Assembly: GCA_038502055.1 (NCBI GenBank)
Contig: JAXRKN010000009.1
Span: forward strand, 62,001-126,000
Reading direction: 5' to 3'
From: Tanytarsus gracilentus
Taxonomy: Eukaryota; Arthropoda; Insecta; Diptera; Chironomidae
DNA: 64,000 nt
The notes beneath the pieces are model-generated. The model made no database searches, was not told where the DNA came from, and was given only the letters and a program-made list of their open reading frames with translations. This document shows, piece after piece, positions 54,001 to 64,000 of this stretch. Numbering within the stretch: the stretch's first letter is position 1; every line of letters begins with the position of its first letter. The translations under genes and the position numbers were made by a program.

Positions 54001-54297
54001 TTAGAGCGAGACTAGAGGTTGCTAATGGTCCATCAACGCCGTCAATTTTAACGACACAATTCAATTGTGAGGGAACGACATTATCAGGAATTGATTTTGA
54101 ACTAACTGGAACAGGTTATAGGATATCCTTAGTAAAGCGAAGATTTGTGGCTGGTGAGTCAAAGTCGTTCAATATTTAATTTAAATCTAAATTAATTTTA
54201 ATTTTCAGGAAAATACATTTGCGAAGGCGATGGCATAAGAAACGCAAAAACACCGACACCGCCTTCAGCAACGTCTCCGAATCTACGTCCAGGATAG
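42072..54297 (+). CDS. Fcho: FCHO endocytic adaptor (F-BAR plus mu-homology domain), 15 exons
   Basis: Exons: 42072-42101, 48034-48600, 48656-48754, 48816-48912, 49305-49787, 50056-50166, 51342-51453, 51508-51731, 51812-51978, 52606-52847, 52905-53234, 53293-53466, 53524-53859, 53924-54153 and 54209-54297, all phase-consistent, giving 1096 residues. The N-terminus MTVLFDEYFW GDKNNGYEVL opens an F-BAR domain (about 1-265) with long charged helices. A Ser/Thr/Lys-rich linker (about 266-800) includes SSSDSDSDDEIE and KKDKKKKDGE. The C-terminal mu-homology domain (about 810-1085) begins TIPLAIAFHEIIHAFFKG. FCHO proteins bind curved PI(4,5)P2 membrane and nucleate clathrin-coated pits by activating AP-2 (family knowledge). 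Exon 10 has a weak pyrimidine tract at its acceptor and is the least certain junction. Exon 8 has two in-frame acceptors 9 nt apart. Intron 1 (5.9 kb) contains sina. Confidence 0.92.
43739..44572 (+). CDS. sina: Seven in absentia (SIAH-type RING E3 ubiquitin ligase)
   Basis: An intronless frame of 277 residues. After a Ser-rich N-terminus comes a RING finger (residues 36-72: CPVCFDYVLPPILQC, GHLVCSSC, CCPTC), then the two SIAH zinc fingers (about 92-150: CKHSNNGC...H...C and CPCPGASC...H...H), then the TRAF-like substrate-binding domain (about 155-277), ending INVTISQV. SIAH proteins ubiquitinate substrates for proteasomal degradation; in Drosophila, sina targets Tramtrack in R7 photoreceptor specification (family knowledge). 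The ATG is preceded by an in-frame stop. The gene lies within Fcho intron 1 on the same strand. A noncoding leader exon may lie further upstream. Confidence 0.95.
   Translation: MSSHKVPIKRKDLNGSSSSNSSISESGPDLASLFECPVCFDYVLPPILQCQMGHLVCSSCRSKLTCCPTCRGSLGNIRNLAMEKVASNVKFPCKHSNNGCAASLVYTEKVDHEEICEFRPYLCPCPGASCKWQGSLDAVMPHLIMHHKSITTLQGEDIVFLATDINLPGAVDWVMMQSCFGHNFMLVLEKQEKFDGHQQFFAIVQLIGSRKEAENFAYRLELNGNRRRLTWEAMPRSIHEGISSAIMNSDCLVFDTSIAQLFADNGNLGINVTISQV
44752..44757 (+). terminator. Poly(A) signal AATAAA for sina
   Basis: AATAAA is 180 bp after the sina stop codon and would end the nested transcript well before Fcho exon 2. Confidence 0.45.
44758..48033 (+). other. Remainder of Fcho intron 1
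   Basis: AT-rich intronic DNA between the sina 3' end and Fcho exon 2. Short frames at 46053-46316 overlap each other in two phases and have no domain signature. I see no further gene. Confidence 0.6.
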
Positions 54298-56545
54298 CAG
54301 CAACTCACCGTCAATCCGAATGTATTTTTATTTTAACTAACACTTATAATATTGATTATAAAAATTTATGATAGCGTCGTCTTGGAATGACACAAGTTAA
54401 ATGAAAATTAGAGAATTTTCCATTAATGCAATTACGCTTCTACATCTCTAACTCTATATTTCTCTCTTTCATCGATTAAGAGAGAATCATCTTTATGGTT
54501 ATTATAGAAATTTTATAAGATGAATTTTTTAGATAATCGAGCAATTAGGAATTTTTAATAGCTCCAAAATGTTGAATAAGCGCATTTAAATTTGAGAGAG
54601 TTTGAGAAGGAAAAAAGTGACAAAAAATCAATTCCAGGAATTTTTACAATTAAAAAATTTCCATGACTTTTTTACTTCTTAAATTTTCTCCGTCACATAG
54701 TAAAATAAATAAAAAATCTCCGAAACTAGAGCTTTAAAAAATTGCAGACGATTTTGATTGAATTTTTCACTCCATTTTTAAGTTCGAAGATGTGCTTTGA
54801 ATTTTCATTATGTAATAAAATAATTTTCCAATCACACCTCCGGTCACGTGAGTTAAATTTTATTTCTGAAGATGAATGGCGTAAAAAAATTATAAATTGC
54901 AAGAATCTTCAGAAATAAAACTTTGATGGTTAAATCAGTCGAAATTATTGAAAGACAGCGTCTCATCGCCTATAAACACATTAAGCGCGTAATTATATTT
55001 TTACCTTAGATTTAAAAATGTGAAATTATTGACAATTAGACCATTCTCTCAGTTGTAACAAGAAAAAAATGTGGAAATTATAACAATTTGCGGTACTAAA
55101 AAGCATTTTAAGGTCAAATAGAAGCGAAAAAATAATAAAATTAAAAATTATATAAAAAGTGTTTTTTTTAATTCTCAGCTTTAAATTTTCATTTCGAAAT
55201 AATTTTTATTCCATTGCCAGCATCCATTTGAACAATTTTTTTTATTGAAAAACTCTAATTGCACTCAATTATCTGTTCGATTTTCAAAGGAAATTGCTTC
55301 CGCAATAATTATCGTGATTGTGTTGCCCACATTTTGTGTTTAATGCTCGAATAATCTGTGCACGTGATTAGAAATCAATTAAGAGTTTATGGCGAAATTA
55401 AAATTTCATCAAATGGACATTTGAACACATAAGCGGATTTCAGACTGGATAAAATTGACTTTGTTGCTGGCAATTTTTATGCATGTGACATTTTATGAAA
55501 GGCGAGCAATTTCGTATGAAAGGACTCTCGAGGGGTTATGATTATAATTTTCCAGGTAATTCCTGAACAGCAGTACGGAATGAAATTTCTATCAAATTGA
55601 CATGGAATTTAAATTTTTAAACTTTCTTCCTGAACTTTTCTTCATTACCCTAGTGGCACGTGGTTGAATTAAAAATTCAGAATTATTTTATTAAAAAAAT
55701 TATTAATTTCAGAATATATTTAAATTTAATTCAAAACTTTTTTCATCCACATGTCACCAGGGAACTTTTCAAATGTCAACCACAAATTACTTTTTTTTTC
55801 GTTGCTGTCACTTTGCGTACTCGTTTTCACGTATATCGCAATCATCGTCGAAGCTTTGAGCGGTAAAAATGTAATTTTCTCATAAAGCTTTCACGACTTA
55901 TCTTTTTTTCCGACTCACACCCACTCAACGCTCATCAAATAATTTAAAAACTTTTCTCCAATTTATTTTTTCCAATCCATTTCAATTTAGATGAAAAATT
56001 CCGTTCGAGGAAAAAAATAAATAAATTGGAAAGCTGTTATCGATATCAAATTTTAGGATTTCGATGACTTATTTCTTCCTTTTATGTTTATTTCTTTTGC
56101 TCAGCGCCCTTGGGAGAGTCTAAAATCTAATCGCTATTTCGTGGAGAAGCCCGAAAAATTTGTTTCATCTTTAATTGACAGCGCTAGGGCGAAAAATAAT
56201 GTTTGAACCTTTTTAAAGTGTGAAAGCGGAAAATTCTTCAGTTTTAATCCAATCGATTGGGTGCTAAAAGTCAGCCAACCTGAACTATCCGATTTTATGG
56301 TCTGTTAAATTTTCAAATAGTTGAAAAAATTAAATTCTTCAGTTTTTGCATCAAAAATTAAAAAAAATGCTAAAATTAAATTTTTTTGAAGAAACTTTTT
56401 TCTCATCAAACTTTTCAATCTCGCCCTCAAATCACAGCAACCATTTCCAGTGAAAAGTCTCAGAGTGCAATCAAATTTCTCGAAAGCGCACAAAGAGCGA
56501 GAAAAATAATTGGAAAACTTTCAACAAATAGCATTCACGACCAAG
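54298..56545. other. Intergenic stretch after Fcho
   Basis: It contains the presumed Fcho 3' UTR; an AATAAA at 54814-54819 is one candidate end. No coding gene is supported. The sequence is AT-rich and low in complexity. Confidence 0.55.
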
Positions 56546-56971
56546 ATGGACATTGAAGCAAAAACCCAAGACGCAGCTCCTGTCGAGGAAAATTCTCCCG
56601 CTCGAATGCGAAGTTCATTGTCAAAAATGTTTCGATTTAAAGGTTTAAGTGGATTTTCCGAGAGTGCGGCAACAATTGAGACCGAGTCGAGTTCAAAGAT
56701 TGGCAAAACGAGCACTTTAATGCGAATCCTCAACAAGAAGCGGCAAAATGGAGATGAAGAAAAGCCAAAAGCACAGACGGAGAAGCAAAATTCATTTTTA
56801 ATGCGCTCGCTTGGCTCAACAGTTCCATGGCTTAGCCGTAAAGTGTCACAAATGAATATTCATCGCAACAGCGGTGATTCGAAATCTGTTGAGCTTCCAG
56901 CTAATGTTCAACAAACAGTCGTCGACAGTTCAGATCCAATTCATGAAGCTCTCATCGCACCGTCGGAGTAA
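56546..56971 (+). CDS. Small basic orphan protein, unknown function
   Basis: A single-exon frame of 141 residues starting at the first ATG (context aagATGG) after an in-frame stop at 56507. Composition and codon use look coding and the frame is less AT-rich than its surroundings. The protein is polar and basic, with Ser-rich stretches and two related short hydrophobic-basic segments: KTSTLMRILNKKR and QNSFLMRSLGS. A third segment reads SSLSKMFRFKGL. There is no signal peptide, membrane segment or cysteine. The repeated short basic-amphipathic segments could be binding or phosphorylation motifs, but no family was recognised. It sits 2.2 kb after Fcho and 660 bp before the secreted repeat protein, on the same strand. 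A missed upstream exon is possible. Confidence 0.55.
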   Translation: MDIEAKTQDAAPVEENSPARMRSSLSKMFRFKGLSGFSESAATIETESSSKIGKTSTLMRILNKKRQNGDEEKPKAQTEKQNSFLMRSLGSTVPWLSRKVSQMNIHRNSGDSKSVELPANVQQTVVDSSDPIHEALIAPSE

Positions 56972-57630
56972 AAAAATTATTTCGGACTTTTTCCTTTAAA
57001 ATTTTCGAGATGTAACTTGGAGAGAAGTCGAATGAATAATAAAATTATCAGAAATGAAATTCAGAGAAGTCGCAAGATTTTGTTTCATTTGGTTTTTACA
57101 GCATTTCGCTAGATGCCATAAAAATCTATGCTGAGTCGTAAAAACCCAGTGGGAAAATTTAAAAATTCCTGGAATTTCCAAAAATTTAAATTTTGTGTTT
57201 ATTAAAAAATATTATGTTCAAATTATTCTAGAAATATTTTTGGATTTGTTGCAAATTTTTCAAACACCTTAAAAATATTTTAAATTTTCTCGAGTGAATC
57301 AAATTCATTTCTTAAAAATGCACACAATAGTTTTTATTTCAGCTCGCATCTCCAATATTTTTTCCTCCCCTTTTTTCTTGGAAGATATAAAATTTTTTTA
57401 TTTCCACTTCGTGATTTAATTAAAAACAAGAAAAATCATAAAATTTGATATTTTTTTATGGCATCGCATCGCCAATTGTCTACTTAAAAGCTTCTGCATT
57501 TAAAATATTTTCGAGCAGTCGACGTAAAGTTTTTAATCGCATTTGAGCATAAAAAAAGAGTTTCACACGTCAAAGAGAAGCGACAGTAGGAAAAAAGTCA
57601 TACAGTGCGGTTTTTGCGGTGCCAAACGAG

Positions 57631-60292
57631 ATGAAAATTTTTGTGGTGCTAATTTTTAGCTTTGTTGGCGTGCTTGGAGGGCGTCTGGAATGCCTTTCAG
57701 AAATCAGCCTGGGCGAGTGCTTCATAAGCATGCCGACTGTTCAGCAGTGTCAAGAGAATTTTAAACCCGTCAATTCGACTCTCGAGTAAGCTAATTTTTT
57801 TCACTCAACAACGTTTGCGGTTATGCCGGGAAAGGTGCAAAAATTTTAGTGGTGACTGTGGAGAATTCGATTAAAGCACAGCTGGAAATTAATTTAAAAT
57901 TATATTTTTAAGGAAATTTTTTTTTGATTTTTAAGGAAAATATTTTTGGAATTTTTAACTCATGAAATTGCTTTTGTAAATTCCAAATTTAATTTTAACC
58001 TCAATCTAAATATTTCACAGCTCTCAGAAGTGGTGCTGCATAAAAATAGTTCATGAAAACGACAGAAGTTCACTCGATAATTCATTGTCGTCGAATGCCG
58101 TCGGTCAACATGGAAACCAGTTAACAATAATTAGTATCTTGTCGACGTTTAACAATACACAAGTAAATGTCACTACGACATCGTCTCACGAGCAAAATAA
58201 CCAACACCATAATAATCCTTCCGACGAAGGACGAGTGTCGGCAATTAATTCGAATGAAAACTTGAACGGTTTACAGCAATCTTCGCAAACTTTTGTGCCA
58301 TTAATTATTGCTGAAAATAATTCAAGTAATCAAGATTCATCGCCTACGGAATCTTCAATGCTAATTGAAAACTCGACGGAGAATGATTCGAGCACCAGCT
58401 CGTCAGAGAATCTTGAAACATTTAATGATGTTACCGAATCAACGGTGGATTATAGCACCATGACAACGGAGGAAACAACAACTGAAGCTCATAATTGGAC
58501 GGAAGGAGAAATTAATCTTAAGCTAGACGCTGAAAAGTCGAAAAACAATGGAGATGATGAGCTTGATATTCATGGAAGCAGTTTAGAATCTGAAAGCACA
58601 ACTGAGAGCGTAACCAGCACAACTGAAAGTGCCAGCAGCACGCCTGAAATTATAAGCAGCACTTCAGAAAGCACAACGAGTACGACTGAAAAAATTACGA
58701 CAACGAAAGGAATTAAGAGACCGAATAAAAAATTACAACCAAAGTCGAGATCTAACTCAGACAAAACTCCAACGCTAAAGAGTCCACGAAAGCAAAAAGG
58801 AAGTTCATCAAAACCAGAAAGCTCGAAGAAAAAGTTTAAACCATCTCGAGGTAATTCGAAAGACGCGAGACAAAAAAATCCTGAATCATCAAAAGTTGAA
58901 GCTTCTTCTTCACAATCAGTTAAAATATCACAAGAACAGAATAATCAACATACAAAAGAAGTACAACAATCACAAACTTCAGACAATAATCATAATCAAG
59001 CTCCTGATACTACCCAAAATCCTAATTCTCATCATCCAGGAGGATCAAATTTACAACATCCAGAAAATAATTCCTCAAATCCAGGAAATTCAAATGAAAA
59101 AAGTCCATGGAATGCACAGCATCCAGAAAATCATTCGACAGATACAGGAAATTCAAATGAGCAGAGTCCAGAAAACGCACAAAATCCAGGAGAATCAAAT
59201 TTGCAACACCCAAAAAATCATTCTTCAAATCCAGAAAATTCAAATCATCAAAATCCAGGAAATAAAATTTCACAGCATCCAGAAGAACCAAAAAATCAGG
59301 AGAACCAAACAGGAGATTCTAATCCACAATATCCACCAACTACTGATAATTCTGATGCTCAAAATCCAGAGAATCAAAACACACAACAGCTAGAAGATTC
59401 TAATAAAAAAGAATCTCATGGACAACATCCAGGAGTTTCGAGAGAAAAACAAGATGACTTTAATGGAAACAATCCCGATGATTTTCATTCAAAACAACCA
59501 GGAGAAACTGTTGAAAAAACAATAGATTTTATTGCAAATCAACCTGAAGATTCTCGTGCAAATCCAGGAAATTCTCATGGAAATCCAGGAGATTCAAATG
59601 CAAGTCATTCAGCAGATTCTCACACACAAAATTCAGAAGAGTCAAATGTAAAACTTCACCAAGATTCGCATGACCAAAGTACGACCCAAAATAATGGTCA
59701 TTCAACCACAACAGATGAACCAGATGAATTTACTTACGAGGAATATGAAGTAATTGAAGACGTGAATCACGATTCAGCTCACGGTCATAAAGAAACTGAA
59801 AGATCAATTTCGAGTACGGAAAGAAGCGCACCAAAAAGGTTGATGATGGGTAATCAAGCGACATCAACCTTTCCACCCGAAAGTGAGGTCGGAGCGATTA
59901 ATGACGAGTCAAATGATATCAATGAACATGATTCAAATAATGGCAATGACGAGTCTGAAGTTGATGATGAAAAAAGTTTACGCGAGCGTGAAAGCAGCAC
60001 TTTTGAAGGCGATGAAGCCGAAGAAAGTGCTGAAAATATCGACGAAAGAAATTCACGGAGGAAGGAAAATGTCAGCGAGCCCGATGAGGAAACCAAAAAG
60101 GTACTCGACAAACAACCAAGACGACCAAAATCATCGCAAAATCCGCCAGAGCATTCAGATGGCAGTAATGACGAGGAGGATGATGGTTTCCACATTTTAA
60201 CTGTCGACGAAAAAGAAAATTCTCCTTTGAAACCTAAAAAATCGCATTTGATTAATCTCAACGCTGTCAATAAAAATATTAAACTTTTGTAA
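57631..60292 (+). CDS. Secreted low-complexity Asn/Ser/His/Pro-rich repeat protein
   Basis: Two exons, 57631-57785 and 58021-60292, joined in phase across a 235-nt intron, encode 808 residues. Residues 1-17 (MKIFVVLIFSFVGVLGG) form a clear signal peptide. A short Cys-containing head follows with Cys21, 30, 40, 57 and 58 (ending WCCIKIVHEN); I see no cysteine after it. Then come a Ser/Thr-rich region with many TES/TTE motifs (likely O-glycosylated), a Lys/Ser-rich region, a degenerate repeat (about residues 388-612) built on words like NPGNSN, QHPENH, NPGDSN and QNPEN, and an acidic Glu/Asp/Ser-rich tail. The make-up resembles secreted mucin, silk or salivary glue proteins of flies, but no family was recognised. 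The ATG is the only one that supplies the signal peptide. Confidence 0.75.
59026..59700 (+). repeat. Degenerate coding repeat within the secreted protein
   Basis: The DNA repeats short blocks based on 'catccaggaaattcaaat' with heavy use of CCA, GGA, AAT, TCA and CAT codons. Unit length is irregular (about 10-20 codons), so it has drifted or grown by small slips rather than being a recent perfect array. The same bias opens spurious long frames on the other strand and in another + frame. Confidence 0.75.
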
Positions 60293-60308
60293 AATTACAA
60301 AAAGTTTT

Positions 60309-60314
60309 AATAAA
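60309..60314 (+). terminator. Poly(A) signal AATAAA for the secreted repeat protein
   Basis: AATAAA lies 17 bp after the stop codon, in a short AT-rich 3' UTR. A second aataaa follows at about 60331. Confidence 0.45.
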
Positions 60315-63300
60315 CTTTTTCAAGTCAAGAAATAAAATTGAGCTTTTTGAAAGCTCTCATGAAAATCTTTTATGTCGCATCAAATTTCATACTCGATAAA
60401 TTATTTAGATTACAGACAAAAGTTCTCTAAAATTAAGTAACTCTATTTACAAATTCCTCCCCCTCATCGCATTTACAAAAGGAAGCAACAACATCATTAA
60501 AAATGAAAATGGAAGCCAAAGACGCTAAAGAAGTTTTTCTTGTGATGTCTGAGCATGAAAAGTAAATTAGAGGCTCTTTTTTTGAGAGCTTTAGGAATGA
60601 GTAGGAGGAAAAAAGAAATTCCAATGTCCATCCGACAGCATGAAAAGCAACAGAGAAAAAAATAAATGAATTTTTCTGTTTGTCATTTCGTCTTAATTTC
60701 TCTCTTACAAGTAAAAGTTAATTTATTTTTATGTGGTAAAATTTTCTTCCGCCTACGAGCAATTTAATTTGTGTTTTTTGGGCTCAACTCCGTGAAATAT
60801 TGCCAATTTGTGTTTAATTGGTAAGAGAAGAAAAATTGGAAGGAGGTTGACTTGAATTTATGTTTATTGATGTAGCAAAAGATCTGGAAAAGTTCTTTAA
60901 GAGCTTTAAAAAGCTTTTAAGTCTTTAGTGAGGTTAAAAAGCTTTTGAAAGTTAGAATTAATTTTCTCATTAAAAATTAATTTTAAAAGCATAAAAAACT
61001 TTCGTAATTAAGCTTTAAATAAAATTTCACTAAAAAGCTTTCAATTTGTTTAATCTTCTTAAAATTTCGTTCAATCTAAAAGCTTTATTTGCCGCTTTTA
61101 CAAAATTCTGGAATTACCCTCTCTAAACTCCATCGCGTTTACCACAAAAAAAATTGTAATCCGAGAGCGAAAGTAAAATTTATTGTTGATAACAACAATA
61201 GATTGTGCTCTATGGAACTTTATTGCCAGCGACATTTTTGCTCGCACTCTCGCGACCACAGTAATAGGAGAGGCGGCGGCGGCATGTTGGAGGGAGAAAA
61301 TAAATCTCTTTAGGGAATTTAATAAGCTTAAATGCAGTCTCACATAGAAATGTGGTTATGGAGAGAAAAGTTGGATACATCAGTCAGAATCGGGTTTATG
61401 GAAGAGAATTTTTCAACAAATCATGAGGAAATAAGAATGTCAGTAAAGGAGCTTAAAGGAGCACGTAATCTCTACTTATTTTTAAGGTTGAGCTGATCAA
61501 CTTGGGCTTGAAGTTACACTAAAAATCAAAAGGGAATTTGAGCTTATGAAATTTAACGTTTTTTAGTTTTAAAATTATTTTCAGCTTTTGCTAAAATTTC
61601 AAATCCTTGAAAAATATTTCACGAGCTGAAAACCCCTTGAAAGTGTAACCATCTAATTGAAGTTACGACGTGGAATGAAAGCAGGCTTAAAGACTCTTTT
61701 AATGCTCTTTTCGTTACATTAAAAAATATGATTTTCCCTGCTGCTAAGCTTCCATAATGGCAAAAGTGTTACAGATGACGTCAACACTAATGAATGAAAG
61801 AAGGAAGAAAAGTTTTCAAACTTGCATTAAGTGAGCAATAAGTGGGGATGTCGTAATTGGGTCATTTATGAACATAAAGATGATGTTAGCAGAATAAATG
61901 TCATTCATGCTTTTTTGTGTCGTTTCTTTTAGACTCTTGTCAGTGTTCAACTTTTAACCTTATTAGTCGTATCTACGTTAATTATTGACAAATGTTCGTC
62001 ATTTAGGAGAAAATTACAAAACTTATTTTTTCACATTAAATCGTGCCATTGCATCCAATTTCCTTCCGACATGGATTTTTTCCTCTGAAGATAAAACTTT
62101 TCCTTGTGATGCTTTTTTCTTGCTCTTCTTGTCGAGTGGGAGTCATTTTACAATCAGGTGGGAATTACATGCTTCGAGCATAGAACAATTACTTGAAGTG
62201 TGCTTTTCAAGCTTTTTTAGTCTTAAAATTTTTATGTTAATATTAACACCGCTAGGTTTTTTAAACTTCCGTTTAAAAGAACTTAAAAAATTTTAATTTT
62301 TTTTGGGAATATCAAAAATTAGAATTTTTTTAGAATAGAATTCGAAATAAAATCAAAGAATTGCACAAAAAATTCGGCTATCAATTTTTGGCTTATTAAA
62401 GATTATTAAAATAATTCCAAAATTTTTTTAAATGTGTGTCACGAGAGTAAACTATTTATTGAGTTAGTTTTTCTTTTCAATATCTGGGTTAAAAAGTTCT
62501 TACAAAAGAAAGCATTAAAGTGACTTCTTTTTATCCCACCATCAACCTTGAAGTGCATGATAAACTTTTCCTCTTCCTCGAACTCAAAGTGACCTTTTTT
62601 GTGCCAACTTCTTCATTGTCTCTCTCTCATCGATTGCGAATGTTGTCGCTCGCCCATTTTTCGTGTACAACTTAATGATGGCATGGAAATTGTTCGCACT
62701 TCAAATGAATTTTAAATGACTTTCTAGTTTTTGGCTGGAAGCGTACATGCACATTCCCGAGGACACAACGAAAATGATGATAGTAATTGTGTGTCATATC
62801 ATGACTCTCGTAAGCTCCATTAAGTTCCATCTCGCATTCATGCCAAAAGCCCGTTCGTAGATGTGATTTTTACGATGCGGTAGCTTTTTCCCTCACTCAT
62901 TTGTAATCCCCTTAGGGAGACATAATATGAGCTGTGTACGCTCACCCTCGCATTTTCCGTAGTCATTTGCAGTTACATTTAGAGCACTGTGGACCAAAAT
63001 GAAATCGGAAAAGAGGGAAGGAAATTTTTGGAAAAAAGTTTTAAATTTTTGTAACGTATTTTTTCAAATATTCTCGTATAAAAATGACCTTTTAAATTTG
63101 CACTGTTTAATGTCACGACCAGTGTACAAGAGTTTAGAAATGGACAATAACTAACAACATGCACCCCGGCTAATCATAAATTATCATTCATTCTTTACAG
63201 CCACCACCACCAGCATCGTTACCGCTCTATAAAATGTGAAATTGTAGCGGTTGCGAGTGCATTTCCACTTTTATCACATCTTTATTTCAATTTTAAAAGC

Positions 63301-64000
63301 ATTTTCGAGCTCATGTTCTCAGCTTCATTGGCGGTTTGCTCTCTCTCAACAGCATTCATGTCTCCTCTCCGAATGGCTTAACTGAAAAAAGGCATTGACA
63401 GCTGTTTAAATCCATGCTTGAGTACAGAAAATCTTTAATATACAAAAATTTGCTTTTATATGTGTGTGAGATAAATCCTAATTGACAAGAACGAGCATGA
63501 AAGGAATTTTTTTTGTGGTTAGAACTTTGACATTGTCGCTTTTGGCGGGTGGAAGGAAGAAATGAAAAATGATAAATTGCGTTTTCATTTTTTTGTTGAA
63601 GAAACGAAGACTAACGAACTATATGTTGCTCTTTAGTGATCTCATGACTTATGATAATGTTGTGATTGAAATGCAATGCAATGCGTTGGGACATGAAAAT
63701 GGCGATGGAACTTGAAACATGAGAAATCGAGTAAGAGAAAGTTTTTTATTATTGTTTTGTATTAAAAACTTTTGTGTTATGAGCATGAAAAAGAGTAAAA
63801 TTAAAATATCTATGAAGTTGTCACGTTTCAGAGATTTTGAGTAACATTCAAGGATGGATTAAATTTTGTAAAATTAAAATTATTTTATTTACTGAAATTT
63901 TAATAGAAAAATATAAATTGAACGTAGATTTTTTGGATTATTTTCTTAAATTGCGTATATTAACCAAAATTACACAAAATTATTCAATATGCAACTCTTC
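60315..64000. other. Gene-free stretch at the right end
   Basis: No supported gene. A cluster of AAGCTTT-type words lies at about 60890-61090. A possible tiny exon at 63201-63238 is discussed among rejected items. The rest is AT-rich noncoding DNA. Confidence 0.5.

Noticed and set aside
58570..60270. Several long - strand and alternate + frame ORFs
   Set aside because: Shadows of the repeat-rich secreted protein. Their Leu/Asp/Ile-only or Ser-only make-up follows from its codon bias.
61089..61313. 74-residue + strand frame with Arg-Arg-Gly-Gly-Gly-Gly
   Set aside because: No homology recognised, no signal or domain, and a - strand frame of equal length overlaps it. Not supportable as a gene.
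63201..63238. Possible terminal exon after a ctttacag acceptor, reading PPPPASLPLYKM then stop
   Set aside because: The acceptor is good, but no upstream exon in this window joins it. The Pro run may be a chance CCA microsatellite next to a tataaaa box-like word.

Overview
The window looks like nuclear DNA from an insect, most likely a nematoceran fly (midge or mosquito grade; this placement is inference). It is very AT-rich, its genes are split by short GT-AG introns of roughly 50-80 nt mixed with a few kilobase introns, and the protein families are animal ones: tetraspanin, seven in absentia, F-BAR/FCHO, membrin, EFHC and THAP. All multi-exon models below were joined by hand from splice sites and reading phase. 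Every junction given is phase-consistent, but no transcript data were available.

Layout. 1-16.7 kb has no convincing gene. It holds a ~1.04 kb element bounded by short inverted repeats (5898-6941) that carries an octamer microsatellite and a 120-bp tandem array, plus one GC-richer, coding-like but broken patch near 10.7-11.1 kb. 16.8-22.6 kb is a nine-exon tetraspanin on the + strand with unusually long cytoplasmic tails. 22.7-30.0 kb is gene-poor AT-rich DNA. 30.0-32.9 kb, on the - strand, encodes a pseudouridine-5'-phosphate glycosidase that runs into the first strand of a PfkB sugar kinase and then reaches a splice donor; the rest of the kinase is not visible. Divergent from it is a seven-exon EFHC1/2-like protein with three DM10 domains (33.5-36.1 kb). 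The SNARE membrin follows on the - strand (36.6-37.3 kb).

37.5-40.7 kb is a compact cluster of three proteins with transposase-type DNA-binding domains: a BED-like zinc finger protein (-), a THAP protein (-) and a second THAP protein (+). The two - strand proteins end in the same 50-residue module although their DNA-binding domains differ, and the two THAP genes share a 138-bp divergent promoter. A possible two-exon, 33-residue membrane micropeptide lies between them. 42.1-54.3 kb is a 15-exon Fcho endocytic adaptor gene (+), whose 5.9 kb first intron contains an intact, intronless sina E3 ligase gene on the same strand.

56.5-60.3 kb carries a small basic orphan protein and a secreted 808-residue protein with five N-terminal cysteines and a long, cysteine-free Asn/Ser/Pro/Gly/His/Gln-rich degenerate repeat. 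60.3-64 kb has no supported gene. The genes do not form one pathway. The most unusual items are the shared C-terminal module in the BED/THAP cluster, the glycosidase with a missing kinase partner, the repetitive secreted protein and the inverted-repeat element.
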